Shown here: positions 53,305 to 61,915 of the stretch, piece after piece | How the letters are laid out: every line of letters begins with the position of its first letter | How positions within the stretch are numbered: position 1 is the first letter of the stretch | Source: Companilactobacillus zhongbaensis | GTDB lineage: Bacteria > Bacillota > Bacilli > Lactobacillales > Lactobacillaceae | DNA: 64,000 nucleotides | Reading direction: 5' to 3' | NCBI RefSeq assembly: GCF_003946515.1 | Contig: NZ_RHOM01000009.1 | Location: 1 to 64,000 of the forward strand | Position numbers and translations under genes: made by a program | Notes under the pieces: model-generated | Seen by the model: the letters and a program-made list of their open reading frames with translations, nothing else | Databases searched by the model: none | What the model was told of the DNA's origin: nothing

Positions 53305-54327
53305 TTAACTAAATTGAACATCTTGTGCACGAACATATTCGTTAGTCGAAACACGGTAATATTGAGCACCTGATTTAGTATTTTGTCTCAAAATATCAGT
53401 AAACCAGCTAGTACCGGCACCAAGTGAACGGCTAACAGGTTGTTCCATAACATTGAATAATGGAGCTTGAGCAGAAGTTGTCACAGTTCCATTGATACGA
53501 GTGTTTTTATAACCATCTGAAAAATCAGTTTTGGCAGTAGTCTTAGTTGTGTAATCTGAACCCTTAATTGCAGAAGAAACTTTATTTCCAATAGCATTAG
53601 GGATCAAATCATTTTGACCAGTAGCAAGGCCATAAACACCACCAAGAGTGTTATCAACCAAATCAAAAGGTTGAGCTAATTTCATCAACAATGATGGAAT
53701 CTTACCACCAGGCAAAGCACCAACCACGCCAATAGCGGCGTCTTGTAAACCATGAGAAGCCTTACCTACAACATTAGAAGTAGGTTTTACAAAACCAGTA
53801 GCTCCGGCATAAACATTTGAAAGTGGTTTAACCTTAGCCAAAGCATCTTCAGCGATTGGAGCAACCACGTCGTTACCAACAAAGTCAGCAGCAGCGTTTT
53901 TAGCAGTAGATTTAACTGAAGAAACCACCTTATCCTTAAGACCGGCAGCACCATCTTCAGAATCCACAGTATAATTTGAAACAGAATTTGAAGCATTAGT
54001 TGTAGAATCATTTGAAACATTATTTGTAGAATTATTTAAATCATTATCAGAAGTATAAACGATCCCATACTCGCCAGAATCAGCAGAAGAAGCTGCATCA
54101 ACATCAGCAGAAGAATTATCAGAAGCAGCAGCATTACCAGAAACACCAGCCACCTCAACAGAATCAGAATTCAAATCTTCAGCGGAGGCAGAAGAAACAG
54201 CCTCAACACGAGCATTAGAACCAGAGTCAACAGAATCAGCCTCAACAGCCCCATCAGCCAAACCAAATCCGGCCAACAAAGCACCAAGAGCTAAAGATGA
54301 AGACAACAAAATTTTCTTAAATGTCAT
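53305..54327 (-). CDS. Secreted surface protein with SLAP-like end, copy 2
   Basis: A 340-residue paralogue of the protein at 47704. Signal peptide about 1-30, then an Asn/Ser/Asp-rich linker, the shared core (VYAGATGFVKPTSNVVGKASH; LMKLAQPFDLVDNTLGG) and the C-terminal SLAP-like YYRVSTNEYVRAQDVQ. In its first 51 codons 41 third bases are G/T, compared with 20 of 36 in the paralogue. Element copy 9 lies about 430 bases upstream. Confidence 0.8.
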   Translation of the reverse strand: MTFKKILLSSSLALGALLAGFGLADGAVEADSVDSGSNARVEAVSSASAEDLNSDSVEVAGVSGNAAASDNSSADVDAASSADSGEYGIVYTSDNDLNNSTNNVSNDSTTNASNSVSNYTVDSEDGAAGLKDKVVSSVKSTAKNAAADFVGNDVVAPIAEDALAKVKPLSNVYAGATGFVKPTSNVVGKASHGLQDAAIGVVGALPGGKIPSLLMKLAQPFDLVDNTLGGVYGLATGQNDLIPNAIGNKVSSAIKGSDYTTKTTAKTDFSDGYKNTRINGTVTTSAQAPLFNVMEQPVSRSLGAGTSWFTDILRQNTKSGAQYYRVSTNEYVRAQDVQFS

Positions 54328-54599
54328 AACGTAAAAATCCCCTTTTAAAATTAAAAAAAGATCCCTTTTGATAAATCAACATGTAAAAAAACCAACATCG
54401 GCTCCTCCCAAAAAGCCTCAACCAAAAATACCAACCCATTGATCCTCCCAAAAAGATGAGCCAGCATAAAAAGTCAATATATTAGTGACATCGTTTACAC
54501 GTCAAAATAATTATACATCACAACATATAAAATATGGGTATAATCTTTAAAATATAAATCATAAACAACTCATAAATTACATCTTTCAACCGATAAAAC

Positions 54600-54632
54600 A
54601 AACAAAAAAAGAGCCAACAACCGGCTCTATGA
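54600..54632 (-). terminator. Leftward terminator beyond element copy 9
   Basis: On the minus strand AGAGCCGG-TTGTT-GGCTCTTTTTTTG. It would end transcripts coming from the Abi gene through element copy 9. Confidence 0.65.
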
Positions 54633-54756
54633 CTGAATTCCAGAAAATAACATTACTAAAACCAAAAACGAGATTAACTAAAAATTAAGTAAACAAAATA
54701 AGCAAGATATTGCAAAAAAAAAGGAATAAGAGGTCCTTAATATTTTATCCAAAATA

Positions 54757-55145
54757 GCGACCAGCGAAGCGAAGTCGCCCCCCACCCAAAATAGCAACCG
54801 ATGAAAAGATGCAGCAAAATAAACAAGATAGGGAGAAAAAAACAAGGATATCAAAAAGAAAAAAAGGAAGGGAAATCCAAAACAAACCAAAACAGTATAA
54901 GCAAATAAGAATAAGTACCGTATCCCACCAAAAAAGTTAGATTGGCACCACCCTAGGTCCTGTGGAGGGTGGAGGGAATTCGCCGTCAGCCGCGAAATTT
55001 TCGTTTGCACGGCATGGGCCGTGCTTACGAAAAGACCCAGCTTTGAGATGTCCAAGGCGGTCTTCCTTGGATAGCTCAAAGTGGGTCCGCAGCGTTCCAC
55101 GGCGCAATTCCCGGAACCCTCCACAGGACCGGCAGTGAACCCCCA
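54757..55145 (+). repeat. Intergenic structured element, copy 9
   Basis: Upstream block GCGACCAGCGAAGCGAAGTCGC, GCAACCGATG, AACAAGATAG, ACCAAAACAGT, AAGTACCGT, left arm GGTCCTGTGGAGGGTGG, hairpins A and B as copy 6, GCGTTCCACGG, right arm CCGGAACCCTCCACAGGACC, end box GGCAGTGAAC. The left arm change CTGTGG is matched by CCACAG in the right arm, a compensatory pair relative to CTGCGG/CCGCAG in other copies. Confidence 0.9.
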
Positions 55146-55227
55146 CCCAAAATCACACCACCAACAAAAATCCAGCACAAAAAAATAGCCGAGCAACCTC
55201 GACTAAACAAAACAAAAAACAAAAAAT

Positions 55228-56181
55228 CTACCGACGAAAAACCTCATAAAAACTGTCCATATCCTTAAACCCAAGCTTCTCAATAGAACCATCAACATCA
55301 CGAGTAATACTAGTAAACGATCTCTTAATATTATCAAAACGATACTTAGGATTAATAGCATACATCATATGAACCACAATCACGATAATCAAAGCAATCT
55401 TATTAGTATAACTAACCCGGCCATTAATATTCTTAAACCAGAGATACTCCTTAAAATCGCGTGGAGGTAAAGCACTAGTAGACAAAGTAATATCTAACAA
55501 ATTGGAATTATGGCAACAAATATTACGAACAAAATTAAGACACTCAAGCCAAGAAACTAATTCATCACGGTTACAGTTGAAGTAGTCAGTAAAGTATTCA
55601 ACATTATCATCTGACATCAACCTGATCAAACTAGAAGTCGTTTCAAAAGTTAACAAATTAGTCATCAACCAAACCGTTGGGAAATTATCTTCATTCAAAT
55701 TTTCCCGATAATCAAGATCTAACATATTGGAATTGTATGCTTGTCGCAATAAATTCTTTTTAAAATAAAACTGCTTTTCTTCCAATGTATATTTAGAGAT
55801 CCGATCATTGTCGGCCCAATTAGTAAATTCTAGATAACCAAAGGGACCATATTTTTCACCTAACACATGCGAGATCAAACTATTCATCGAAACTTCGATA
55901 TCTTCGATTGCATGTAGCAAGTTGATCCGCAAATTCTTATCTTGGTAATAACGTTTAACCACAAAGTCAAACGAAAGTCCGTCATAATCCGGGGTATTAT
56001 AGCCATCCCGGTAAGCAAACGGATAAGCAAATTGCTTCAAAGTATAATATCCGATTGCTTCAATAGCATTGAGGTTTTTATCACGCATATCCGGATCTAA
56101 AGTCATCCCGCGCTCAGCAAATAAATTAAGCTGATCCTCATACGATAGCTGTTTGGGACTACGCACCTTGCACACCTTCAT
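55228..56181 (-). CDS. Abi_2 (AbiD/AbiF-type) abortive infection protein
   Basis: A 317-residue HEPN-type protein: N-terminal LSYEDQLNLFAERGM, the GYYTLKQFAYPF motif, FDFVVKRYYQDKNLRINLLHAIEDIEVSM, and the RNase-like motif RNICCHNSNL (about 220-230). It matches the Abi_2 family found in phage abortive infection, but its target is unknown. The start at 56181 is chosen from the family N-terminus; the ribosome site is weak. In its last 23 codons 22 third bases are G/T, next to element copy 9. Confidence 0.83.
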   Translation of the reverse strand: MKVCKVRSPKQLSYEDQLNLFAERGMTLDPDMRDKNLNAIEAIGYYTLKQFAYPFAYRDGYNTPDYDGLSFDFVVKRYYQDKNLRINLLHAIEDIEVSMNSLISHVLGEKYGPFGYLEFTNWADNDRISKYTLEEKQFYFKKNLLRQAYNSNMLDLDYRENLNEDNFPTVWLMTNLLTFETTSSLIRLMSDDNVEYFTDYFNCNRDELVSWLECLNFVRNICCHNSNLLDITLSTSALPPRDFKEYLWFKNINGRVSYTNKIALIIVIVVHMMYAINPKYRFDNIKRSFTSITRDVDGSIEKLGFKDMDSFYEVFRR

Positions 56182-56311
56182 TCTAAAAAATTTTAATATA
56201 ATCAAATATTGAGTATAACTATATCATAACGTACGTACAATCATATTTTGAACTATTTGAGCTAATAATAACAGCTAATTTCTAAAAATTAATTAACCAA
56301 TTTTGACAATA

Positions 56312-56342
56312 TAAAAAGCCGAACTCATTCGGCTTTTTTGAA
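56312..56342. terminator. Terminator of the NhaC gene
   Basis: AAAAAGCCGAA-CTCA-TTCGGCTTTTTT. Confidence 0.85.
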
Positions 56343-56380
56343 TACTATTTTTATACATCATTAACAAAATTTTTGATAGA

Positions 56381-57757
56381 TTATGCCCGTTGACGCATTT
56401 TCTTGAGTCCGATCCCAGTAAATCCACTGATGATCGACAATACTGGTGATAAAAGACTAAAGAAACAAAATGGTAGAAAGGCCAAGGTTGGTACGCCTAA
56501 AGTGTTGGCCGCAAAAGCTCCCGCGACACCCCAAGGGATCAAGTAGTTAATAACTGTACCACCATCTTCAAGCACACGACTCAAGGCTAAATTGTCCAAT
56601 CCTCGTTTGTTGTAAGTCTCTTTGAAGGCTTTACCCGGTAAAATAACTGATAAGTATTGTTCACCAACAAAAATATTGACTCCGATACCAGACAAGATAG
56701 TTGCTGTAACGATCGAGCCAGATGATTTCAACTTTTTAGCTAACGGTGTGATGGCTGTTTGGATAATATCGTATTTCATCAACAAGCCACCTAAAGATAA
56801 AGTTAGAAAAATCAAGGAAACTGTACCCATCATCGACGTGATGCCACCCCGAGTCAACAGAGCATCAACGTTGGCGTTACCAGTTTTTGAAACAAAGCCG
56901 TTTTCAATGTAGCCGGCAACTTTTTGGACTGTCGTACCAGGAGTTTGTACAAAGATCATCACAATAGCTACGGTAATATTTAGTAATAAAGTTGCGATAG
57001 CTGGGATCTTGGCGATGGCACAAACAAATAACAAGATGATCGGTAAAATTGCCCACCAGGAAACGCTAAAATGTGAAGTCAAAGTCGTCAAAGTTGGTTG
57101 AATATTAGTCAACTTGGCACCTGATTCACCGATACCTAAGATCCAGTACAAGATCAGTGAGATCACGAAAGCTGGGATCGTAGTCCACATTAAGTTTTTA
57201 ATATGGGCAAACAAGTCAGAACCCGCAATAGCAGCAGCTAGATTAGTCGAATCAGAAAGTGGTGAAGATTTATCACCGAAAATAGCTCCTGAAATAATTG
57301 CTCCAGCAACCAAGGCCGGATCAACGCCCATCGTAGTTCCCATTCCGAACAAGGCAATCCCGATCGTTGAAACGATGGTAAAGGCTGAACCGATGGAAGT
57401 TCCGATCAAGGCACAAACTAAGAAAACCGATGGAACGAACCAACGAGCCGAAATCATATGGAATCCGGCGACCATCATTGATGGGATAACGCCAGCTGCG
57501 ATCCAAGTACCGATCAGAGCACCGATCAAGATAAAAATAAAGATCGGCACGATCCCGTTTTTTACTCCGTCCATGATCCCATCGTGGATCTCATCCCAAC
57601 TGCTGTGGCGGATCTTAGCCCACAAGATCAAAAGAGCGATAACTACTAACACTGGCGTTTGTGGCGACAAACCAAAACCAATAACAGCTGTTCCTAAAAC
57701 TATTAACATGACCAACAAAATGATGATCGATTCTTTGAAACTAACTTTTTCCCTCAT
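56381..57757 (-). CDS. NhaC-family antiporter/amino-acid exchanger under T-box control
   Basis: A 458-residue membrane protein with about 11 transmembrane segments. Motifs: GALIGTWIAAGVIPSMMV, SGAIFGDKSSPLSDSTN (typical of NhaC) and GTVINYLIPWGVAGAFAANTLG. The open frame continues upstream into the T-box; the start at 57757 follows GGGAG. Family members exchange Na+/H+ or malate/lactate. The T-box control suggests instead a tyrosine or aromatic amino-acid transport role. Confidence 0.87.
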   Translation of the reverse strand: MREKVSFKESIIILLVMLIVLGTAVIGFGLSPQTPVLVVIALLILWAKIRHSSWDEIHDGIMDGVKNGIVPIFIFILIGALIGTWIAAGVIPSMMVAGFHMISARWFVPSVFLVCALIGTSIGSAFTIVSTIGIALFGMGTTMGVDPALVAGAIISGAIFGDKSSPLSDSTNLAAAIAGSDLFAHIKNLMWTTIPAFVISLILYWILGIGESGAKLTNIQPTLTTLTSHFSVSWWAILPIILLFVCAIAKIPAIATLLLNITVAIVMIFVQTPGTTVQKVAGYIENGFVSKTGNANVDALLTRGGITSMMGTVSLIFLTLSLGGLLMKYDIIQTAITPLAKKLKSSGSIVTATILSGIGVNIFVGEQYLSVILPGKAFKETYNKRGLDNLALSRVLEDGGTVINYLIPWGVAGAFAANTLGVPTLAFLPFCFFSLLSPVLSIISGFTGIGLKKMRQRA

Positions 57758-57771
57758 ATTTTTTCTCCCAA

Positions 57772-58000
57772 TAAAAAAATCGTCCCCGCTGCATTCCTGC
57801 AACAGGGACGATTGACGTAACCGTGGTACCACCCAACTTGAGGTCGCAAATAGACCTCCTCTCATTGGCGATAACGGCACCTTCCGCTTGGAAAACCAAG
57901 TCATGTCTGGTATTTCAGTCCTAGCACCCTGACCGGTTCGCATCAACCACCGGCTTTCTTACACCCAGATGTAGGATTACTTTGTTCAAACACTTATTAA
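57772..58000 (-). promoter_or_regulatory. T-box leader (probably tyrosine-specific)
   Basis: Minus strand: the T-box sequence TGGGTGGTACCACGG at 57821-57835 is followed by an intrinsic terminator (CGTCCC...GGGACG, 57781-57810) with a T run, upstream of the NhaC start. The stem I region contains the AG-bulge part (GGTGGTTGATGCGAACC). A UAC triplet in CTGAAATACCAGAC (57910-57912) is in the specifier position, giving tyrosine. Known NhaC-type genes with tyrosine T-boxes agree. Confidence 0.88.
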
Positions 58001-58008
58001 TATTTTGA

Positions 58009-58037
58009 ATGATAACAACTATTTTAATTATCGTCAA
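58009..58037 (-). promoter_or_regulatory. Promoter of the T-box-controlled NhaC gene
   Basis: TTGACG (58032-58037) and TATCAT (58009-58014) on the minus strand, spaced by 17 bases, just upstream of the T-box. Confidence 0.6.
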
Positions 58038-58052
58038 TACAAAAATTTTTCA

Positions 58053-58706
58053 TTAAGCTAAACGACGGTCGACTACTTTGGAAATTAGTGACAGTGCGTA
58101 GCAGACGATGAAGTACAAAATAGCTAGTGCTAAGTACATTGGCACGATATAATTGGCGTTTTGTCCATAAATTACTTGTGCGTGTTGCATCAATTCTGGT
58201 ACCACGATGATCGTTGTCAAAGAAGTATCCTTGATCAAGGAGATCAATTGACTAACTAAAGCTGGAATCATCTTTTTATAAGCTTGTGGTAAGACGATGT
58301 GGACCATGGCTTGTGTATAGCGCATCCCCATGGCACGTGCGGCTTCCATTTGGCCAATATCAACGGCTTGGATACCTGATCTAATGATCTCGGCGACCAT
58401 CATCGATTCGAAGACTGACATCGCTAAAATGGCAGCAGGGATCGTATCCGGTTTGAACCCGATCGAAGGTAGACCAAAGTAGACGAAAAAGATGATCAAC
58501 AGTAATGGCAAGTTACGGATAATATCGATGATGAAACCGACGATCTTTGAAACATAAGCGATCTTGCTATAACGGATGATCCCTAATATCGAACCAAAGA
58601 TCATACTAAAAATAACTGATAAAGCTGAAATTTCAACGGTTACCCAAAGACCTTGGAGAAGGAATTTTAGGTTAACAGCTGAATAAGCGTCGATCCAATT
58701 TTGCAT
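58053..58706 (-). CDS. Amino-acid ABC transporter permease (2nd)
   Basis: A 217-residue polar amino-acid permease with about five transmembrane segments and the conserved EAARAMGMRYTQAMVHIVLPQAYK loop. It forms a heteromeric channel with the permease immediately upstream. Confidence 0.92.
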   Translation of the reverse strand: MQNWIDAYSAVNLKFLLQGLWVTVEISALSVIFSMIFGSILGIIRYSKIAYVSKIVGFIIDIIRNLPLLLIIFFVYFGLPSIGFKPDTIPAAILAMSVFESMMVAEIIRSGIQAVDIGQMEAARAMGMRYTQAMVHIVLPQAYKKMIPALVSQLISLIKDTSLTTIIVVPELMQHAQVIYGQNANYIVPMYLALAILYFIVCYALSLISKVVDRRLA

Positions 58707-58718
58707 AATTCATTCCTC

Positions 58719-59357
58719 CTAAGCCAAAGTCTTTTCTAAATGTCTCATATAGTAACTGATCGGTAAGGTAATAACTAAGTAAAAGAGACCGACAATTATA
58801 TATGTGTTGACCGTATCAAAGGTTTGCGAAGCAATCGCATTTCCTTGATACATCAAGTCAAATCCAGCCACGAAAGCTAGGACTGATGAGTTTTTAACCA
58901 AGTTGATAAATTGATTACCTAGTGGTGGGATAACGAGCTTGAAAGCTTGTGGCAAGACGATGTAACGCATAGCTTGTCCATAAGTCATCCCCATCGCCCG
59001 AGCTGCTTCCATCTGGCCGATATCAACTGAGTTAATACCTGAACGAACAGTTTCAGCAATGAAAGCTGAAGTATAAATCGTCAATCCGATAGTTCCGGCA
59101 GTAAATCCATTGATCTTAACAAAGTACAAAGGAATTACTAAGTAGAAAAACATTGTAATAACTAGTAACGGGATATTTCTAAAAATTTCCACATAGACGT
59201 TACCAATAACACGTAAAACTTTATTCGGCATAACTTCCATAATGGCGAACAGTGATCCAATGATCAAACTGAACACTAAAGCGACGATACTGGAAAGGAT
59301 CGTCCAACCAAATCCGGTCAAAAAGCTGTGCCAGTTGTTTGCTAGTAAACTACCCAT
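58719..59357 (-). CDS. Amino-acid ABC transporter permease (1st)
   Basis: A 212-residue permease with the loop EAARAMGMTYGQAMRYIVLPQAFK. Its ATG overlaps the binding protein stop by one base (TAATG), so their translation is probably coupled. Confidence 0.92.
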   Translation of the reverse strand: MGSLLANNWHSFLTGFGWTILSSIVALVFSLIIGSLFAIMEVMPNKVLRVIGNVYVEIFRNIPLLVITMFFYLVIPLYFVKINGFTAGTIGLTIYTSAFIAETVRSGINSVDIGQMEAARAMGMTYGQAMRYIVLPQAFKLVIPPLGNQFINLVKNSSVLAFVAGFDLMYQGNAIASQTFDTVNTYIIVGLFYLVITLPISYYMRHLEKTLA

Positions 59358-60181
59358 TAGCGAAGCACCTCCTTGTAATCGAATCCTGGAACGTCACCGA
59401 ACCACTTCTTGATCAGCTTGTTATAAGTCCCATCGTCTTCAATTTCTTTGATGGCCTTATTCAAAGCTTTTTTGAAAGCTGGTTGGTTCTTGTTGATACC
59501 AATACCGTAAGGTTCCGTAGTGAAGGCACCACCTTGGACCTTGTAGCCTGGGTTTTCAACGGCCATACCGGCTAAAATAACGTTATCTGTCGTCAAAGCA
59601 TCCCCTTGACCTGATTTCAAAGCTACTAATGCTTGAGCATAATCTTGTAGCTGCAATACTCGAGCCTTTGGAGCGTACTTCTTAACATTTTCAACAGAGT
59701 TTGATCCAACAACACCAATAACCGTGCGATTGTTGAGATCGGAAACTTTTTTAACTGGCGAACCGTCTTTAACTAGTAACGATTGTCCGGCATCAAAATA
59801 TGAATTTGAAAAATCAATAACTTTTTCACGTTCGGCATTGATCGTCATTGTGGCAATGATGGCGTCAATATTACCGTTTTTCAATAATGGGATACGTGAT
59901 TGCGAAGTTACGGTAACGAATTTAGCTTTACCATTTTTACCAAGGATCTTCTTAGTCAAAGCCTTGGCAATATCAACTTCGAATCCTTTAGTTTGACCGT
60001 CTTTAACGTCGATCAAGCCCATCAATTTCGTATCTGCTTTAACTCCCCACATGATCGTGTTAGCTTCTTTGGCGTTTTGCAAAACATCTTGTTGAGAAAG
60101 AGGTTTTGCTCCACAGCCGACCGATACAACAACGAGGAGTGCAGACATTACTAATACTAAAAAGTATTTGAGTCTTTTCAT
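59357..60181 (-). CDS. Amino-acid ABC transporter substrate-binding lipoprotein
   Basis: A 274-residue family-3 solute-binding protein with a lipoprotein signal (VVSVGCGAK). GFEVDIAKALTKKILG, IATMTINAEREKVIDFSNSYF and LNNRTVIGVVGSNSVENVK are typical. Likely glutamine/glutamate/aspartate-type, but the ligand cannot be read. Confidence 0.92.
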   Translation of the reverse strand: MKRLKYFLVLVMSALLVVVSVGCGAKPLSQQDVLQNAKEANTIMWGVKADTKLMGLIDVKDGQTKGFEVDIAKALTKKILGKNGKAKFVTVTSQSRIPLLKNGNIDAIIATMTINAEREKVIDFSNSYFDAGQSLLVKDGSPVKKVSDLNNRTVIGVVGSNSVENVKKYAPKARVLQLQDYAQALVALKSGQGDALTTDNVILAGMAVENPGYKVQGGAFTTEPYGIGINKNQPAFKKALNKAIKEIEDDGTYNKLIKKWFGDVPGFDYKEVLR

Positions 60182-60198
60182 GGTAGTCCCTCCCCTTA

Positions 60199-60936
60199 TT
60201 AGTGCTTAATGATCTTACTCAAGAATTGTCTAGCACGTTCATTCGTAGGGTTTTTGAAAAACTCGCTAGTCTTGTCATCCTCTAAAATTTGGCCGTCAGC
60301 CATAAAAATAACCCGGTTGGCAACTTCTTGGGCGAAGCCCATTTCGTGAGTAACAATCAATGAAGTCATATCACTTTGGCTAGTAACGTATTTAATAACG
60401 CCCAGCACATCATCGATCATTTCCGGATCAAGCGCACTAGTAGGTTCGTCAAAAAGCATACAACGTGGTTTCATAGCTAATGACCGAGCAATAGCTACAC
60501 GTTGAGCTTGTCCACCAGAGATCTGTGAAGGCATGTTATGAGCTTTATCAGCCAAACCAACTTGGTCCAGCAAAGCCATAGCCCGCTTCTTATTCTCATC
60601 TTCGTTCATCTTCAAAACGATCCGTGGTGCGATCATGATATTTTCAAGCACATCTTTGTTAGCATATAAATTAAAATGCTGGAAAACCATCCCCACATCA
60701 GTTCTGATACGGTTAATATCAGTCTTCTTATCAGCAATATCATGGCCATTGACGATCAATTGACCTTCTTGGATCTGTTCCAATCCATTAACGCTCCGAG
60801 CTAAGGTACTCTTACCTGAACCTGAGGGTCCGATCAAAACAACCGTTTCCCCTTTATCGATCTCCAGGTTAATGTCTTTCAATGCGTGAAATTTTCCATA
60901 ATACTTTTGGACGTCACGAAATTCGATCATCGACAT
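60199..60936 (-). CDS. Amino-acid ABC transporter ATP-binding protein
   Basis: A 245-residue GlnQ-type ATPase: Walker A GPSGSGKST, Q-loop VFQHFNLYAN, signature SGGQAQRVAIARSLA, Walker B CMLFDEPTSALD and THEMGFA. First gene of the four-gene transporter operon. Confidence 0.94.
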   Translation of the reverse strand: MSMIEFRDVQKYYGKFHALKDINLEIDKGETVVLIGPSGSGKSTLARSVNGLEQIQEGQLIVNGHDIADKKTDINRIRTDVGMVFQHFNLYANKDVLENIMIAPRIVLKMNEDENKKRAMALLDQVGLADKAHNMPSQISGGQAQRVAIARSLAMKPRCMLFDEPTSALDPEMIDDVLGVIKYVTSQSDMTSLIVTHEMGFAQEVANRVIFMADGQILEDDKTSEFFKNPTNERARQFLSKIIKH

Positions 60937-61110
60937 ATAGCTATTCTCCCTTCGTTTGGTTCAAGCTGAACCAAGCATAAAATTGACTATTAAAGAAATT
61001 TTAATTGTTTTAGAGAAATTTGGCAATTATTTGGATGATGGTTTTATGTAAAATTAAGTGGTTTTTCTGTAATTTTACTGGGTTTTATGGGGTTGGAAAA
61101 AAATTTTTTG

Positions 61111-61510
61111 GTGGTGGTTTTGTTCCCGGTTCTGGGAGGGTTCCGGGAATTGCGCTGTGGCTTCCTTAGTCGTTCGGTGGCGTAGCCACCACCAAGAACC
61201 AGTTGCGCAAGTGCGTTAGCACTTACGTTCCATTATTTCATGGCTGACAGCGAATTCCCTCCACCCTCCCAGAACCTAAGGTAGTACAAAATTTCTCTCT
61301 TTGTGGGTGGGGACGGTACTTATCTTTTTTCTGCAAATTTCCTTTAGGGGGACTCCCATTCCCCCGCTATTACCCACTATCAATCCCGACTCCGTCCCCT
61401 ATCTGATCCACCTTTTTCGGAAAAATCATCGGTTCGTATTTAAATTTCTCAAGCTCCGTTTCAATTTCGATGTTTTTTCTATCGCAACTTCACTTCGCGG
61501 GTCGCCACCC
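61111..61510 (-). repeat. Intergenic structured element, copy 10
   Basis: Minus strand: upstream block GGCGACCCGCGAAGTGAAG, ACCGATGATTT, AAGTACCGTCCCCACC, CCTTAGGTTCTGGGAGGG, the same inner hairpins as copy 3 (AAGTGCTAACGCACTT; GGTGGTGGCTACGCCACC), right arm CCCGGAACCCTCCCAGAACC, with CTGGGAG paired to CTCCCAG (a compensatory change from GCGGGAG/CTCCCGC). End box changed to GGGAACAAAACC. Confidence 0.85.
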
Positions 61511-61550
61511 TTTTAAAGATAAAGACTGCTTAAAACGAATTTTTACTCTT

Positions 61551-61853
61551 ACAAAATTTACAAGATAGGAACCGGTGCAAAAATCCTAGGAATCAAGTAT
61601 AGATGGTTAAACCAGTCCTCCTAAAACAGTTTTGAGAGATAAAACTAAGTACTGTACCCCCCACCCAAAAATTATTTTTTAACAACCCTAGGTTCTGCGG
61701 GAGGGTGGAGGGAATTCGCCGTCAGCCGCGAAATTTTCGTTTGCACGGCATGGGCCGTGCTTACGAAAAGACCCAGCTTTGAGATGTCCAAGGCGGGTTT
61801 CCTTGGATAGCTCAAAGTGGGTCCGCAGCGTTCGCAGAACCGGCAGTGAACCT
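61551..61853 (+). repeat. Intergenic structured element, copy 11 (right arm deleted)
   Basis: CAAGATAGGAACCGG, AAGTACTGT, left arm GGTTCTGCGGGAGGGTGG, hairpins A and B as copy 6 (one loop change GGGTTT), GCGTTCGCAGAACC with the same deletion as copy 6, end box GGCAGTGAACC. About 40 bases from copy 10, in head-to-head orientation. Confidence 0.87.
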
Positions 61854-61867
61854 CAAACCAAAATCAT

Positions 61868-61910
61868 AAAACAAAAAAAGCCTTCAAACTATAAAAAATC
61901 TGAAGACTGA
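61868..61910 (-). terminator. Terminator of the BceB-like gene
   Basis: AGCCTTCA ... TGAAGACT flanked by A run (T run on the minus strand); one mismatch in the stem. Confidence 0.6.
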
Positions 61911-61915
61911 TATGC

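Noticed and set aside
54757-55145. Element family as HEARO/omega RNA or GOLLD/ROOL-type RNA
   Set aside because: No IscB/TnpB-like gene is adjacent to any copy and the length and layout differ from the large ornate RNAs I know; a covariance search would be needed to exclude this fully.
57758-57946. N-terminal extension of the NhaC gene
   Set aside because: It reads through the T-box and terminator; the ribosome site supports 57757.
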